Shown here: in pieces, positions 25,297 through 34,904 of the stretch
How positions within the stretch are numbered: the stretch's first letter is position 1
How the letters are laid out: every line of letters begins with the position of its first letter
From: an uncultured Bacteroides sp.
GTDB taxonomy: Bacteria; Bacteroidota; Bacteroidia; Bacteroidales; Bacteroidaceae
DNA length: 64,000 nt
Direction of reading: 5' to 3'
Assembly (NCBI GenBank): GCA_949289295.1
Contig: CASENM010000041.1
Coordinates: 1 to 64,000 of the forward strand
Translations under genes and position numbers: made by a program
Notes under the pieces: model-generated
The model's database searches: none
Told to the model about the DNA's origin: nothing
Seen by the model: only the letters and a program-made list of their open reading frames with translations

Positions 25297-26838
25297 ATGG
25301 ATTCTCACGCAGAAAATACCAAACGCATAGCCAAGAACACGCTGATGCTTTATGTCAGGATGCTGTTCAGTATGCTGGTGTCGCTCTATACATCGCGTGT
25401 GGTGCTGAATACGTTGGGTGTAGAGGATTACGGAATCTACAATGTGGTTGGCGGTTTCGTGGCAATGTTTTCTTTGATTTCCAACTCTCTTTCAGCTTCA
25501 GTCAGTCGTTTTTTGACCTTTGAATTAGGACGAGGAGACATGGAACGCCTGAAAGAGACTTTCTCCACATCGCTGATGATTCATTTGGCATTGGCAGGAA
25601 TTGTATTCCTTTTAGCAGAAAGCATAGGTATATGGTTCTTGAATACGCAAATGACTATTCCGGAAGAACGGCTTTATGCTGCTAATTGGGTATTTCAGGC
25701 TTCAGTCATCTCATTTATGTTTGGGTTGTTCAGCGTTCCATACAATGCCTCGATTACCTCACATGAACGGATGTCCACCTTTGCCTATATTGGCATACTT
25801 GAGGTCGTACTGCGGTTGCTTATCGTGCTGTTCATAGCATATGTGCCGTTGGGTTACGATAAGCTGATTGCTTATTCCTTGTTGTTGGTGATGGTAAGTA
25901 TGTTGCTGCAATGCATTTACCTGTGGTATTGCCGGAAACATTTTGAAGAATGTCGGTTTAAGCTACACTTCAATAAATCTTTTTGGAAAGAAATGAGTTC
26001 TTTTGCAGGTTGGAATTTTATAGGTGCTACTTCCGGTTTATTGAAGGACCAAGGCGTCAATTTATTGCTTAATTTGTTTTTAGGACCGGTTGTGAATGCT
26101 GCCCGTGGAATTTCAGTATCGGTTAATACAGCAGTAAGTGGATTTGCCGGTAATTTCATGTCTGCGATAAATCCACAAATAACCAAATCGTATGCATCGG
26201 GTGATAGGGTTTATATGTTTTCATTAGTAGAACGTGGTGCACGCTTCTCGTTCTATATTATTTTATTGTTTGCACTGCCTGTTATTTTTGAGACTGATTT
26301 CATTTTGACATTATGGCTTAAACATTATCCGGCTCATACTGTGAATTTTGTCAGATTGATCTTGTTTCTTTCTCTTTGTGAGGTATTGTCTAATACGTTA
26401 ATTACATTACAATTAGCTACAGGTAAAATTCGGAATTATCAGTTGGCTGTCGGAGGTATGCAATTGATGAATTTTCCGGTATCGTATATTTGTCTTAAGG
26501 TTGGTTTACCTCCGGAGTCAACACTTATAGCAGCCATATTGATTTCGTTGTCTTGCCTATGTTTGCGTCTTGTTTTTTTACGAAGTATGGTAGGATTGTC
26601 GGTAAGACGTTATTTGCGTAATGTTTGTTGCAATGTTGGGTTTGTACTGGTTGTAGCTTCTATTTTGCCGTCTTTGCTTTACCTCAATTTGCAGGATGGA
26701 TGGGGACGCTTTCTTATGGTGGTTGCTGTTAGTCTGGCGTGTGTGGGATTAACTGTTTATTTTATAGGGTGTAATGCAAGAGAACGACGGTTCATCTTAG
26801 ATAAGGCATTGTTGATAAAAACAAAATTGATAGGATGA
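25297..26838 (+). CDS. Polysaccharide flippase (Wzx-like, MATE/PST superfamily)
   Basis: A 513-residue inner-membrane protein with about 12-14 hydrophobic helices, of the lipopolysaccharide/O-antigen flippase type. The N-terminus is characteristic: KNTLMLYVRMLFSMLVSLYTSRVVLNTLGVEDYGIYNVVGG, followed by SVSRFLTFELGRGD. It moves undecaprenyl-linked repeat units across the inner membrane for Wzy polymerisation. It overlaps the next gene by 4 bp (ATGA). From here to about 39.4 kb the DNA is AT-rich compared with the flanks, as expected for a horizontally exchanged capsule block. Confidence 0.9.
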   Translation: MDSHAENTKRIAKNTLMLYVRMLFSMLVSLYTSRVVLNTLGVEDYGIYNVVGGFVAMFSLISNSLSASVSRFLTFELGRGDMERLKETFSTSLMIHLALAGIVFLLAESIGIWFLNTQMTIPEERLYAANWVFQASVISFMFGLFSVPYNASITSHERMSTFAYIGILEVVLRLLIVLFIAYVPLGYDKLIAYSLLLVMVSMLLQCIYLWYCRKHFEECRFKLHFNKSFWKEMSSFAGWNFIGATSGLLKDQGVNLLLNLFLGPVVNAARGISVSVNTAVSGFAGNFMSAINPQITKSYASGDRVYMFSLVERGARFSFYIILLFALPVIFETDFILTLWLKHYPAHTVNFVRLILFLSLCEVLSNTLITLQLATGKIRNYQLAVGGMQLMNFPVSYICLKVGLPPESTLIAAILISLSCLCLRLVFLRSMVGLSVRRYLRNVCCNVGFVLVVASILPSLLYLNLQDGWGRFLMVVAVSLACVGLTVYFIGCNARERRFILDKALLIKTKLIG

Positions 26839-28004
26839 TACAGATTACGGATAAATCACAATGTTGCGGTTGTACGGCGTGTGCGAGTATTTGTCCGCAT
26901 GATGCGGTTGCCATGCAGCCGGATGCAATGGGTTTCCTTTATCCCGTTGTGGACGAGCATAAATGCATGGATTGTGGCTTGTGTGAACAAGTTTGTGCCT
27001 TTCATAAGAATTATGATACAGACCTTAATTTTCCTGTTCCGGAGGCTTATGCAGCAAGGCATAAAGATATGCGCGAGGTGGAAACCAGCCGCAGTGGAGC
27101 CGCATTTATAGCAATTTCTGATTGGGTATTGGGACATGGTGGCGTAGTTTATGGTGCGGGTTATGCAGAACATTTCCGGGTGGTTCACAAACGGGCTACC
27201 ACAAAAGAGGAACGGGATGAATTTAAAGGCAGTAAATATGTACAGAGTGATTTGGGGAATACGTTCCGGCAAGTAAGGCAGGACTTGAAAGACGGAAAGC
27301 TTGTACTTTTTTCAGGTACTCCTTGTCAGATATCTGGATTGAATTCTTATGTTGGCAAGAAATATAGAGAAAAATTATATCTAGTTGATATTGTATGCCA
27401 CGGTGTGCCGGGACCGAATCTTTGGCAAGATTATCTTTTATTCCTTGAAAAGAAGCAAGGAGATAAGATTTGCCAGGTAAATTTTAGGGATAAGCAGGAA
27501 TTTGGTTGGACAGCTCATCATGAAACGTTTTGTTTTCTGAATAAGAGTAAAATATGCAGGAATACATATACGGATTTGTTTTATCAGCATATCATGTTTC
27601 GTAAGTCATGTGAAATATGTCCTTTTGCGAATACTCAACGTCCGAGTGACATTACGCTTGCTGACTTTTGGGGATGGGAGAAAGTTTATCCGGAGTTGAA
27701 TAAAGATGATAAAGGAATTTCATTAGTGTTGGTTAATACGGAAAAAGGCAAACACCTGTTTGAAACAGTGGCATTTTGTTTGGATGCTAAGCCTGTAAAG
27801 TTGGAGGATTGTTTGCAGCCTAACTTGCTGCATCCTTCTGTGTCCCATCCGAAACGGAATAAGTTTGAACAAGATTATGTCAAGTATGGTTTTGTCTATG
27901 TGGCTAAAAAATATGGTGATATAGGCTGGAGGCATAAAATTAAAGTCTTACGTAGAAAGTCGAGAACTGCGAAGAGATTGTTTTTAAGCAAGATAGGATT
28001 ATGA
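26835..28004 (+). CDS. Coenzyme F420 hydrogenase/dehydrogenase beta-subunit family Fe-S protein
   Basis: A 389-residue protein with two N-terminal ferredoxin-type 4Fe-4S motifs, CCGCTACASICP (near 9-20) and CMDCGLCEQVC (near 44-54). The FrhB-like N- and C-terminal domains follow (GAAFIAISDWVLGHGGVVYGAGY; SGTPCQISGLNSYVGK; CEICPFANTQRPSDITLADFWG). Bacteroidota do not make F420; in capsule clusters this family is paired with pyruvyl transferases, as here, and may supply a redox step in sugar modification. It overlaps both neighbours by 4 bp. Confidence 0.85.
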   Translation: MIQITDKSQCCGCTACASICPHDAVAMQPDAMGFLYPVVDEHKCMDCGLCEQVCAFHKNYDTDLNFPVPEAYAARHKDMREVETSRSGAAFIAISDWVLGHGGVVYGAGYAEHFRVVHKRATTKEERDEFKGSKYVQSDLGNTFRQVRQDLKDGKLVLFSGTPCQISGLNSYVGKKYREKLYLVDIVCHGVPGPNLWQDYLLFLEKKQGDKICQVNFRDKQEFGWTAHHETFCFLNKSKICRNTYTDLFYQHIMFRKSCEICPFANTQRPSDITLADFWGWEKVYPELNKDDKGISLVLVNTEKGKHLFETVAFCLDAKPVKLEDCLQPNLLHPSVSHPKRNKFEQDYVKYGFVYVAKKYGDIGWRHKIKVLRRKSRTAKRLFLSKIGL

Positions 28005-29083
28005 AGATTGGAATATTGACATTTCATTGTGCAGATAATTATGGGGCTGTGCTACAAACCTATGGCTTGCAGGAATATTTGAAAGGGTTTGGACATAATG
28101 TATATGTGATAAACTATTGTCCTCAATCCATAGTAGATTACTATAAGGCATTTCAATGGGAATGGTTGCCAAATCGAACTGCAATGTATAATTTATGGCT
28201 CCTTATACGTGCGGTATGGATTCTCCCAATCAGATTGAAACGTAAAAGGAGATTTCGCCAGTTTGTAAACAGTCATATAAACCTTTCTTCTAGAGATATG
28301 GTTTTTGCGGATTTAAGTTATGATGCTTTTATTTTTGGAAGTGATCAGATATGGAATCCAAATCTGACAGCAGGACTTGACGATATCTATTTTGGCAGAT
28401 TTCCAGCTGCGAAAGGGAAAAAACTAATAGCATACGCAGCCAGTGCTGGAAGTTGTAAAAATTTGTTGCCATATGCGAATGTGCTTCAGAGTCTAATTTT
28501 GAACTTCCATGCCATTAGTGTCCGTGAAAGGTCGTTGGCCGATTATTTACAGAAGATTACCAACAATACAATATATGTGACTGTAGATCCTGTTTTGTTG
28601 GCCGGGCGTTCTATTTATAGTAAATTGGCGCATAAAAAAATAAGTAGAAAACCATATCTGCTCAGCTTTCAATTAGTTTATAATGAGCTGCAATCGCTGA
28701 TTGCAAAAGAAATAGCAAAGGAAAAAGGACTTAATGTCATAGAACTGGCATCGCTTGAGTCATTAAAACAACGCAAGTTATTGGTTGCGGAAAGTCCTGA
28801 AAGTTTTCTTTCTTTGTTTTTGGAGGCCAGTTATGTGGTGACTTCTTCCTTTCATGGGACTGTTTTTGCTATATTATTCGAGAAAGATTTTAATACCGTA
28901 AGTTTAGATGCAATGCAATCGGAGCGGATGAGCGACTTGCTTCGTTCTTTAAACTTATATGACAGACTTGTAATAGACGGGAATCAACCTACAACTGCTT
29001 CAATTGATTTTAATGTTGTAAATAAACGACTGGATGAGTTGCGTGCTTCTTCTCAGATGTTTATAGAAGAAGCTCTTAGATAA
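28001..29083 (+). CDS. Polysaccharide pyruvyl transferase family protein
   Basis: A 360-residue cytoplasmic enzyme of the CsaB/WcaK family, which adds a pyruvate ketal (from phosphoenolpyruvate) to a sugar of the repeat unit. Visible signals are GILTFHCADNYGAVLQTYGLQEYL at the N-terminus, FGSDQIWNPNLTAG, IAYAASAG, VSVRE-type ISVRERSLADYL, and VTSSFHGTVFAILF near the C-terminus. It starts within the stop of the Fe-S protein (ATGA), a pairing often seen. The pyruvyl group would give the capsule negative charge; that outcome is inferred. Confidence 0.87.
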   Translation: MKIGILTFHCADNYGAVLQTYGLQEYLKGFGHNVYVINYCPQSIVDYYKAFQWEWLPNRTAMYNLWLLIRAVWILPIRLKRKRRFRQFVNSHINLSSRDMVFADLSYDAFIFGSDQIWNPNLTAGLDDIYFGRFPAAKGKKLIAYAASAGSCKNLLPYANVLQSLILNFHAISVRERSLADYLQKITNNTIYVTVDPVLLAGRSIYSKLAHKKISRKPYLLSFQLVYNELQSLIAKEIAKEKGLNVIELASLESLKQRKLLVAESPESFLSLFLEASYVVTSSFHGTVFAILFEKDFNTVSLDAMQSERMSDLLRSLNLYDRLVIDGNQPTTASIDFNVVNKRLDELRASSQMFIEEALR

Positions 29084-29092
29084 AGAAAAATT

Positions 29093-30109
29093 ATGCCTGA
29101 GTCCATTCTGATTTCAGTGATAGTGCCAGTTTATAATGCTGCTACTACCCTTGAAAAATGTATAAATAGTATTTTAAATCAGTCTTTTTCTGACTTTGAA
29201 TTGTTGCTTGTGGATGATGGAAGCACAGATAGCAGCGGAGTAATTTGTGATAACTATTATGGGAAAGATCGTCGCATTACGGTTTTTCACAAACGAAACG
29301 GTGGAGTAAGTTCGGCTAGGAATTTAGGACTTGAACATGCTAGAGGGGTATGGGTTGCTTTTGTGGATGCAGATGATTGGGTTGAGATGAATTATTTAAA
29401 GAATCTGATAAGTCATGTGGACGGTACGATAGATTTGGTTGTTTCTTATGCTAGAATTTATACTAAAGATAGGAATCAAAGAGAAATATACCCTTCAAAG
29501 TTAATAACCCATGAAAACTTTGAAGATATGTTTGTGGAGAATGATATGCATTGGCACACGGGTCCATGGAGCAAACTTTATCGTCATGAAATCATTCGGA
29601 AGTGCAAACTGTCTTTTTGTGAAGGAATGCATATATCAGAGGATGCCTTGTTCAATTTCCAGTTTATGATGTGTGCTCGTTCTATTTACATTTCCAGTGA
29701 TACAGATTATTGCTATTCGGCTGAAACAGAATGCTCTTTGACCAAGAGAGTGAATACTGTTGATTCGGAAATTCAAACATGTCATAATATTGCAGATATA
29801 GTTTCAAATATGATTGAAACCATGCAAATAAGACATCCGAAAGCCTTGCATAATCTATATTATTTAAATGCATTAAACATACGTCGCGTCTTAAATGCGC
29901 TATATTATAATATTGTTCCGAGGGCTGAACGAATAGAAATATTAAGAAATGCAGATTTAGATATGTATACTCACTTTATCGGCCAATGTTCATGCAAAGA
30001 AGAATTCTTTAAGTTATTGCTACGTTGGAATCTTATTGTCATCTATGACTGCATTAGAATCTTGATTGTTTCCTTTAAAAGGTATGGTCGCTTTCATGAA
30101 AAACTTTAA
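29093..30109 (+). CDS. Glycosyltransferase family 2
   Basis: A 338-residue GT-A glycosyltransferase. The N-terminal signature is ISVIVPVYNAATTLEKCINSILNQSFSDFELLLVDDGSTDSS, with the DxD-type VDADDW near residue 97. It builds the capsule repeat unit on the cytoplasmic face; donor and acceptor are unknown. It starts 9 bp after the pyruvyl transferase and its end overlaps the acyltransferase gene. Confidence 0.9.
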   Translation: MPESILISVIVPVYNAATTLEKCINSILNQSFSDFELLLVDDGSTDSSGVICDNYYGKDRRITVFHKRNGGVSSARNLGLEHARGVWVAFVDADDWVEMNYLKNLISHVDGTIDLVVSYARIYTKDRNQREIYPSKLITHENFEDMFVENDMHWHTGPWSKLYRHEIIRKCKLSFCEGMHISEDALFNFQFMMCARSIYISSDTDYCYSAETECSLTKRVNTVDSEIQTCHNIADIVSNMIETMQIRHPKALHNLYYLNALNIRRVLNALYYNIVPRAERIEILRNADLDMYTHFIGQCSCKEEFFKLLLRWNLIVIYDCIRILIVSFKRYGRFHEKL

Positions 30110-31070
30110 AGTTATAGATTTCATGAAGTTGTGTATGGCTTGTTTCGTGGTTGCCATACATACAAATCCAGAAAATATTGTCGGTTGTGTTGCCGGGCAG
30201 GAAATAATAAGAGTTATTTGTAATATAGCAGTACCTTATTTTTTTCTGACATCTGGTTTTCTTTTGTTTGGAGGAATTTCTGATGCGTCAAATACAATAC
30301 GAATACATAAATACTTACTAAAGATATGTCGATTATATGTTGTTTGGACTTTGTTGTATTTGCCGTTTACTATTTGGGGATTTGCAAATGAACATATGTC
30401 TTTAGGAAAGAGTATGCTCGTGTTTACAAGAAATTTCCTGTTGGTAGGGGAAAATTGGTATTCATGGCCGTTATGGTATTTATTGGCATTGATTATAGCG
30501 GTATTTATTGTTTGGCGTAGTTTGTCATGGGGATTAAAGGTAAAACAAATTCTTCTAATTGCGGTACTTCTTCATATGTTAGGCCTTTGGATAAACTATT
30601 GCCATTGTAATGGAACGGCTTCAAATTTCATTGAAATGTATTATGCACTTTTTAAGACAACTCGAAATGGAATTTTTATAGGATTATTATATATCACATT
30701 AGGCATATTAGCTGCATGCAAAAAGGAGATAAATAAAAACATGCTAATTATTGGAATGTTTATAGGCTTTCTGGGAAGTTTGTTTCATGTGCCTTTTGGG
30801 GATGTGCTATTTGCTTATGCGGTATTTGCACTAACGTTAAAATTAGAACTGCATTTGATACCCGTTGGCTTTTGTACATATATGAGGAAATTGAGTTCTA
30901 TTATTTATTTTATGCATATGTATTGGGTCGTTTTATGGGGTTATATATTGCCGTACAGTCAGATGAAGGCTTTGTATTTATTTACCCTTTCGCTGCTTTC
31001 TTCTGCTATTGGAGGAATGATATTGTTAAAATTCAAGAACAAGTCATGGTTTAGGTTTTGTTTTCAATAA
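30096..31070 (+). CDS. Acyltransferase 3 family membrane protein
   Basis: A 324-residue integral membrane protein with about ten hydrophobic helices and the acyltransferase-3 N-terminus (IDFMKLCMACFVVAIHTNP, with the conserved His). It would O-acetylate a capsule sugar. ATG 30096 gives the normal family start; an in-frame ATG at 30084 follows an AAAAGG more closely and is possible. Either start overlaps the end of the GT2 gene. Confidence 0.83.
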   Translation: MKNFKVIDFMKLCMACFVVAIHTNPENIVGCVAGQEIIRVICNIAVPYFFLTSGFLLFGGISDASNTIRIHKYLLKICRLYVVWTLLYLPFTIWGFANEHMSLGKSMLVFTRNFLLVGENWYSWPLWYLLALIIAVFIVWRSLSWGLKVKQILLIAVLLHMLGLWINYCHCNGTASNFIEMYYALFKTTRNGIFIGLLYITLGILAACKKEINKNMLIIGMFIGFLGSLFHVPFGDVLFAYAVFALTLKLELHLIPVGFCTYMRKLSSIIYFMHMYWVVLWGYILPYSQMKALYLFTLSLLSSAIGGMILLKFKNKSWFRFCFQ

Positions 31071-31082
31071 AGGTAGATAGTT

Positions 31083-32075
31083 ATGTACAAACAACCTGCG
31101 ATATCTGTAATAGTTCCGGTTTTCAACGTAAGAGAATGCATCGAAAAATGTGTTCGTTCGCTGTTTGAACAAACGTTTGAATCCGTTGAATATGTTTTTG
31201 TAAACGATTGTTCTTCGGACGATTCTGTACAGATTATTTATGCGCTTTTAAAAGAATATCCTAGTAGAGCAGAAAATGTGCAAATAATAAATCATAAGCA
31301 GAATAGTGGAGTAGCAGTTGCTCGAAATACAGGATTGGCTTGCGCCAATGGCAAATATGTAATCTTTTGTGATAGTGATGATTGGATGAATAGGGAAATG
31401 TTGCAGAAATTATACATGGCTGCGGAAGCAGCTAAAGCTGATGTTGCGATGTGTGATTTCTACATGGTGGGAAAGAAAGGATTGACACATTATCATATGC
31501 CGAATTTAAAGGTGAACAAAACACTTTTCATGCAACATTATCTTCAATATCCTTGGAATGTGGTTTGGAACTTATTAATACGGAAGGATTTGTTGCATGG
31601 ATTAAATTTTCCTGTCGGATATACTTATTGTGAGGATTTTAATTTTACAGTGAAGTTGTTTTATAAAGCAAAAGCAGCAATAAATGTATGCGAACCGCTT
31701 TATTATTACAATCGTTTAAATGACAATTCAGTAATGAATCGCTTTAACAGTAGGATGATGCATGATGAGCAAGAAATGTATCTTGATGTGATTGCCTATT
31801 TTAAACAGAACGAAATGTATCCATACTATGCCAAGCAGCTCTGTTGGAGGGTTCTTAAGAGTAAACAAGAATGGCTGTTGGATGAAGCAACATATACAAA
31901 TTTTCTTTCACTGTATCCGGAATGTCATAATTATATATGGTCTTGTCCTTTTTTGAATGTGAAAATAAAGATTATGGCTTACTGTTTGACTCATCATTTG
32001 AAACCTGTTTCAGTTTTGATGCTGAAGCTAAGGAATATGAAAACGCATCTAATAGGGGAGGACTTGCGCGCATGA
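31083..32075 (+). CDS. Glycosyltransferase family 2
   Basis: A 330-residue GT-A enzyme with ISVIVPVFNVRECIEKCVRSLFEQTFESVEYVFVNDCSSDDS at the N-terminus and CDSDDW as the metal motif near 99. It closely resembles the enzyme at 34905 in layout, suggesting paralogues in one locus. It starts 12 bp after the acyltransferase and shares ATGA with the next gene. Sugar specificity is unknown. Confidence 0.9.
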   Translation: MYKQPAISVIVPVFNVRECIEKCVRSLFEQTFESVEYVFVNDCSSDDSVQIIYALLKEYPSRAENVQIINHKQNSGVAVARNTGLACANGKYVIFCDSDDWMNREMLQKLYMAAEAAKADVAMCDFYMVGKKGLTHYHMPNLKVNKTLFMQHYLQYPWNVVWNLLIRKDLLHGLNFPVGYTYCEDFNFTVKLFYKAKAAINVCEPLYYYNRLNDNSVMNRFNSRMMHDEQEMYLDVIAYFKQNEMYPYYAKQLCWRVLKSKQEWLLDEATYTNFLSLYPECHNYIWSCPFLNVKIKIMAYCLTHHLKPVSVLMLKLRNMKTHLIGEDLRA

Positions 32076-33034
32076 AATATACAGCTGTCATACGTACATT
32101 AGGCACTGCGGGTGATAAATATCAGCATTTACTCGATTCCTTGATAGTACAAACTATACCTCCAGCTAGAATTATCATATATATTGCTGAGGGGTATCCA
32201 TTGCCAAAAGAAACAGTGGGCGTGGAGGAATATGTCTATGTGAAAAAAGGAATGGTAGCACAGCGCGCATTGCCGTATAATGAAGTGAGTACAGAGTATA
32301 TCCTGTTTTTGGATGACGATGTATATCTGCCTGCAGATGGTGTGGAACAGTTATATGGTTATTTGACTGCTAATAATGCGGATGTTATTTCACCGGATGT
32401 TTTTCCCAATGCGGAGCGGTCGTGGCATCAAAAGTTGTTGATGGCCATATCGGGAAGAATGATTGCGCGTAAGGATGACGGCAGATGGGGATATAAAGTG
32501 ATGTGTAATGCCGGATATTCTTATAATAATAATCCTAAGGCTGGAGTCTATTGGTCGCAAACTAATGCTGGACCATGTTTTTTCTGTTCGAAAGAAAACT
32601 TTCTGAAAATACATTTTGAGGAAGAACTGTGGATGGATCGGTTGGAGTATCCTTTGGGAGAGGATCAGACAATGTTTTATAAAATGTATTTGTCGGGAAT
32701 GAGACAACTGACTTGGTTTTATAGTGGCATTAAGCATTTGGATGCAGGAACTACTTTACAAGATGGAGAAAGGAAGAAACGTATGGTTTATGCAGACATT
32801 CGTTTTAAAATAATCTTTTGGCATCGATTTATATATTTGCCTGAGATTTCGGTCGTAATGCGGCTATGTGATATGGTATGCATCGCTTATTCCATGTTGT
32901 TTACTTTGTTGGTATCATTGTTGAAAATGAATTGGAGTGTTTGCAAGTTGAAGTGGAATGGCATATGTGAAGGAGTGCGTTTTGTAAAAAGCGATATGTA
33001 TCGCAATCTCCCTAAAATAAAGAAAGCCATATGA
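32072..33034 (+). CDS. Glycosyltransferase (GT2-like)
   Basis: A 320-residue GT-A-type glycosyltransferase. AVIRTLGTAGDKYQHLLDSLIVQTIPPARIIIYIAEG resembles the N-terminal nucleotide-sugar fold, and LFLDDDVYLPADG carries the metal motif near 85-88. A C-terminal hydrophobic segment (MVCIAYSMLFTLLVSLL) may tether it to the membrane. ATG 32072 overlaps the previous stop (ATGA); the longer open frame from 31937 lies inside that gene. Confidence 0.85.
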   Translation: MKYTAVIRTLGTAGDKYQHLLDSLIVQTIPPARIIIYIAEGYPLPKETVGVEEYVYVKKGMVAQRALPYNEVSTEYILFLDDDVYLPADGVEQLYGYLTANNADVISPDVFPNAERSWHQKLLMAISGRMIARKDDGRWGYKVMCNAGYSYNNNPKAGVYWSQTNAGPCFFCSKENFLKIHFEEELWMDRLEYPLGEDQTMFYKMYLSGMRQLTWFYSGIKHLDAGTTLQDGERKKRMVYADIRFKIIFWHRFIYLPEISVVMRLCDMVCIAYSMLFTLLVSLLKMNWSVCKLKWNGICEGVRFVKSDMYRNLPKIKKAI

Positions 33035-33966
33035 ATACTGTACCCATAGCTTTTGCTTTTGATAATAATTTAATTCTTCCGGCTTGTGTGTGCATTTCGT
33101 CATTGATGATGAATGCACGGGAAGATACATTTTATGATATATTTATCTTGCATTCAGCCAAAGAGAAATTGGATAAAGGGCAGTTGGATTTGTTGCCGCA
33201 TTATTATTCGAATTGCAGGATACAATATCGGGAAGTGGATGACACGTTCGACCATGCTTTTGAGATTCGCGGTATTACGACTCCTGCCTATTACCGTTTA
33301 CTGATTCCTGAGCTAATTCCTGAGTATGACAAAGTGATTTATTCTGATGTGGACATTATTTTCCAGATGGACTTAGCTGAATTGTATCAGATGGATTTAG
33401 GAGAATATTTGCTTGCGGCCACTAAAGATCTAGGTATTAACTTGAGCAAAGAGGGTTGTGAGTATATCGCTTCGATTTCTGGTTTAGTACAAGGGCAATA
33501 TTTGCAATCCGGATTTGTGGTGATGAATAGTGCTTTAATGCGGAAAAATCTGATAATCGACCTGTTTAAAACATTAGCTCAATATAAATATAGATATCAG
33601 GATCAGGATATATTAAACATAGCCTGTCGGGGTAGAGTGCTTTATTTGCCGCCTTGTTATAACATGACAGATCTTTCTTTCGTACATTTTATACGTAATC
33701 GTGAGATGGTGATGAGAATATATTCGGATAGCGAGATAAAAGAGGCTTTGCAATATGGAAATATACATTATAATGGACATAAGCCCTGGAAAAAATATTG
33801 CGTGAATTTTGATATTTGGTGGGAATATTATCGCAAGTCGCCTTTCTTTGATGAAAAATTCTATTTTGATTTTTTTTATGGAAAGTTGAATGAACTTGAT
33901 CAACTATCATTATGGAAGCGGATTAAAGTTTTAGTGCGCTATTTTATTCATAGACAAAAAACGTAA
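33031..33966 (+). CDS. Glycosyltransferase family 8
   Basis: A 311-residue retaining GT-A enzyme. IAFAFDNNLILPACVCISSLM and the metal motif YSDVDIIFQMDL (DxD near 107-109) are typical of GT8 (LPS galactosyl/glucosyltransferase-like). The late GNIHYNGHKPWKKYC provides the conserved HxxGxxKPW-type motif. It overlaps the preceding gene by 4 bp. It adds an alpha-linked hexose to the repeat unit; the sugar is not known. Confidence 0.9.
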   Translation: MNTVPIAFAFDNNLILPACVCISSLMMNAREDTFYDIFILHSAKEKLDKGQLDLLPHYYSNCRIQYREVDDTFDHAFEIRGITTPAYYRLLIPELIPEYDKVIYSDVDIIFQMDLAELYQMDLGEYLLAATKDLGINLSKEGCEYIASISGLVQGQYLQSGFVVMNSALMRKNLIIDLFKTLAQYKYRYQDQDILNIACRGRVLYLPPCYNMTDLSFVHFIRNREMVMRIYSDSEIKEALQYGNIHYNGHKPWKKYCVNFDIWWEYYRKSPFFDEKFYFDFFYGKLNELDQLSLWKRIKVLVRYFIHRQKT

Positions 33967-33984
33967 AATGTATTGCATGGAATC

Positions 33985-34878
33985 ATGAAGCAAGATTCAC
34001 TTAAAGTAGCTGTATTAATGACAGTGTATAATCGTATTAACAAGACTTTGAAATGTCTGAATGCATTATTTGACAGCTTGAAAGGAAATTCTGATTTGTC
34101 TGTTGATATTTATTTAACAGATGATGGCAGCACAGATTATACGTCTGACATTTTAAGGAAACAATTCGATTATCCTAACTTGTATATACTTAAGGCTAAT
34201 GGAAGTTTATATTGGAATGGAGGAATGAATTATGCTTGGAAAGCAGCATTGAGTAATGGAAAATATGATGGCTATTTGTGGTTGAATAATGATACTATTG
34301 TATTTCGGAATTTATGGCGTGAATTATTGGCAGCAGACCTATATGCATTAAAAACTTATGGAATGTCTGGCATTTATATAGGTTCAACTCACAATGTCAA
34401 TGGAGAACTAACATACGGGGGGTTCAGTTTTGTCAATCGGTGGACGTTGAAAGACAAATTTTGCATACCTAATGGAACATTTCAAGAATGCCAATGTGGG
34501 CATGGAAATGTTACTTACATATCCTGTGATGTTGTAGCAAAAATGGGAATCTTATGTGAAGGGTATCAACATGGAGGAGGTGATCATGATTATACTTATC
34601 TTGCTTATAAGTGTGGATTTCCAGTGTTTGTTATGCGCGATTATGTAGGACTTTGTGAAAATGATCATAAGGAAGATGGTTTTTATGAATTTGTGCGAAT
34701 GGGTTTAAAAGAGCGTATTGACTTCTTGAGGTCTCCTATTGGCTTTAATTTGCACAATACGCTGTTATTCCAAAAAAGATGTTTCCCATATCGTTATCCG
34801 TTTGTTTGGTTGATGGGGTATGCGAAAGCTTTATTCCCTGGAATTTATATGAAAATATATCGAATGATTAGGAAATAA
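33985..34878 (+). CDS. Glycosyltransferase family 2 (rhamnosyltransferase-like)
   Basis: A 297-residue GT2 with VAVLMTVYNRINKTLKCLNALF, the TDDGSTDYTSD loop and LWLNNDTIVF, where NxD-type residues replace the usual DxD. The catalytic segment GGDHDYTYLAYKCGFPV follows, as in bacterial rhamnosyltransferase-like GT2 enzymes. ATG 33985 is used; the frame extends back to a TTG at 33973. The spacing to the GT8 gene is 18 bp. Confidence 0.85.
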   Translation: MKQDSLKVAVLMTVYNRINKTLKCLNALFDSLKGNSDLSVDIYLTDDGSTDYTSDILRKQFDYPNLYILKANGSLYWNGGMNYAWKAALSNGKYDGYLWLNNDTIVFRNLWRELLAADLYALKTYGMSGIYIGSTHNVNGELTYGGFSFVNRWTLKDKFCIPNGTFQECQCGHGNVTYISCDVVAKMGILCEGYQHGGGDHDYTYLAYKCGFPVFVMRDYVGLCENDHKEDGFYEFVRMGLKERIDFLRSPIGFNLHNTLLFQKRCFPYRYPFVWLMGYAKALFPGIYMKIYRMIRK

Positions 34879-34904
34879 ATTAAAGTATCTATTATTTTTG
34901 TCTG

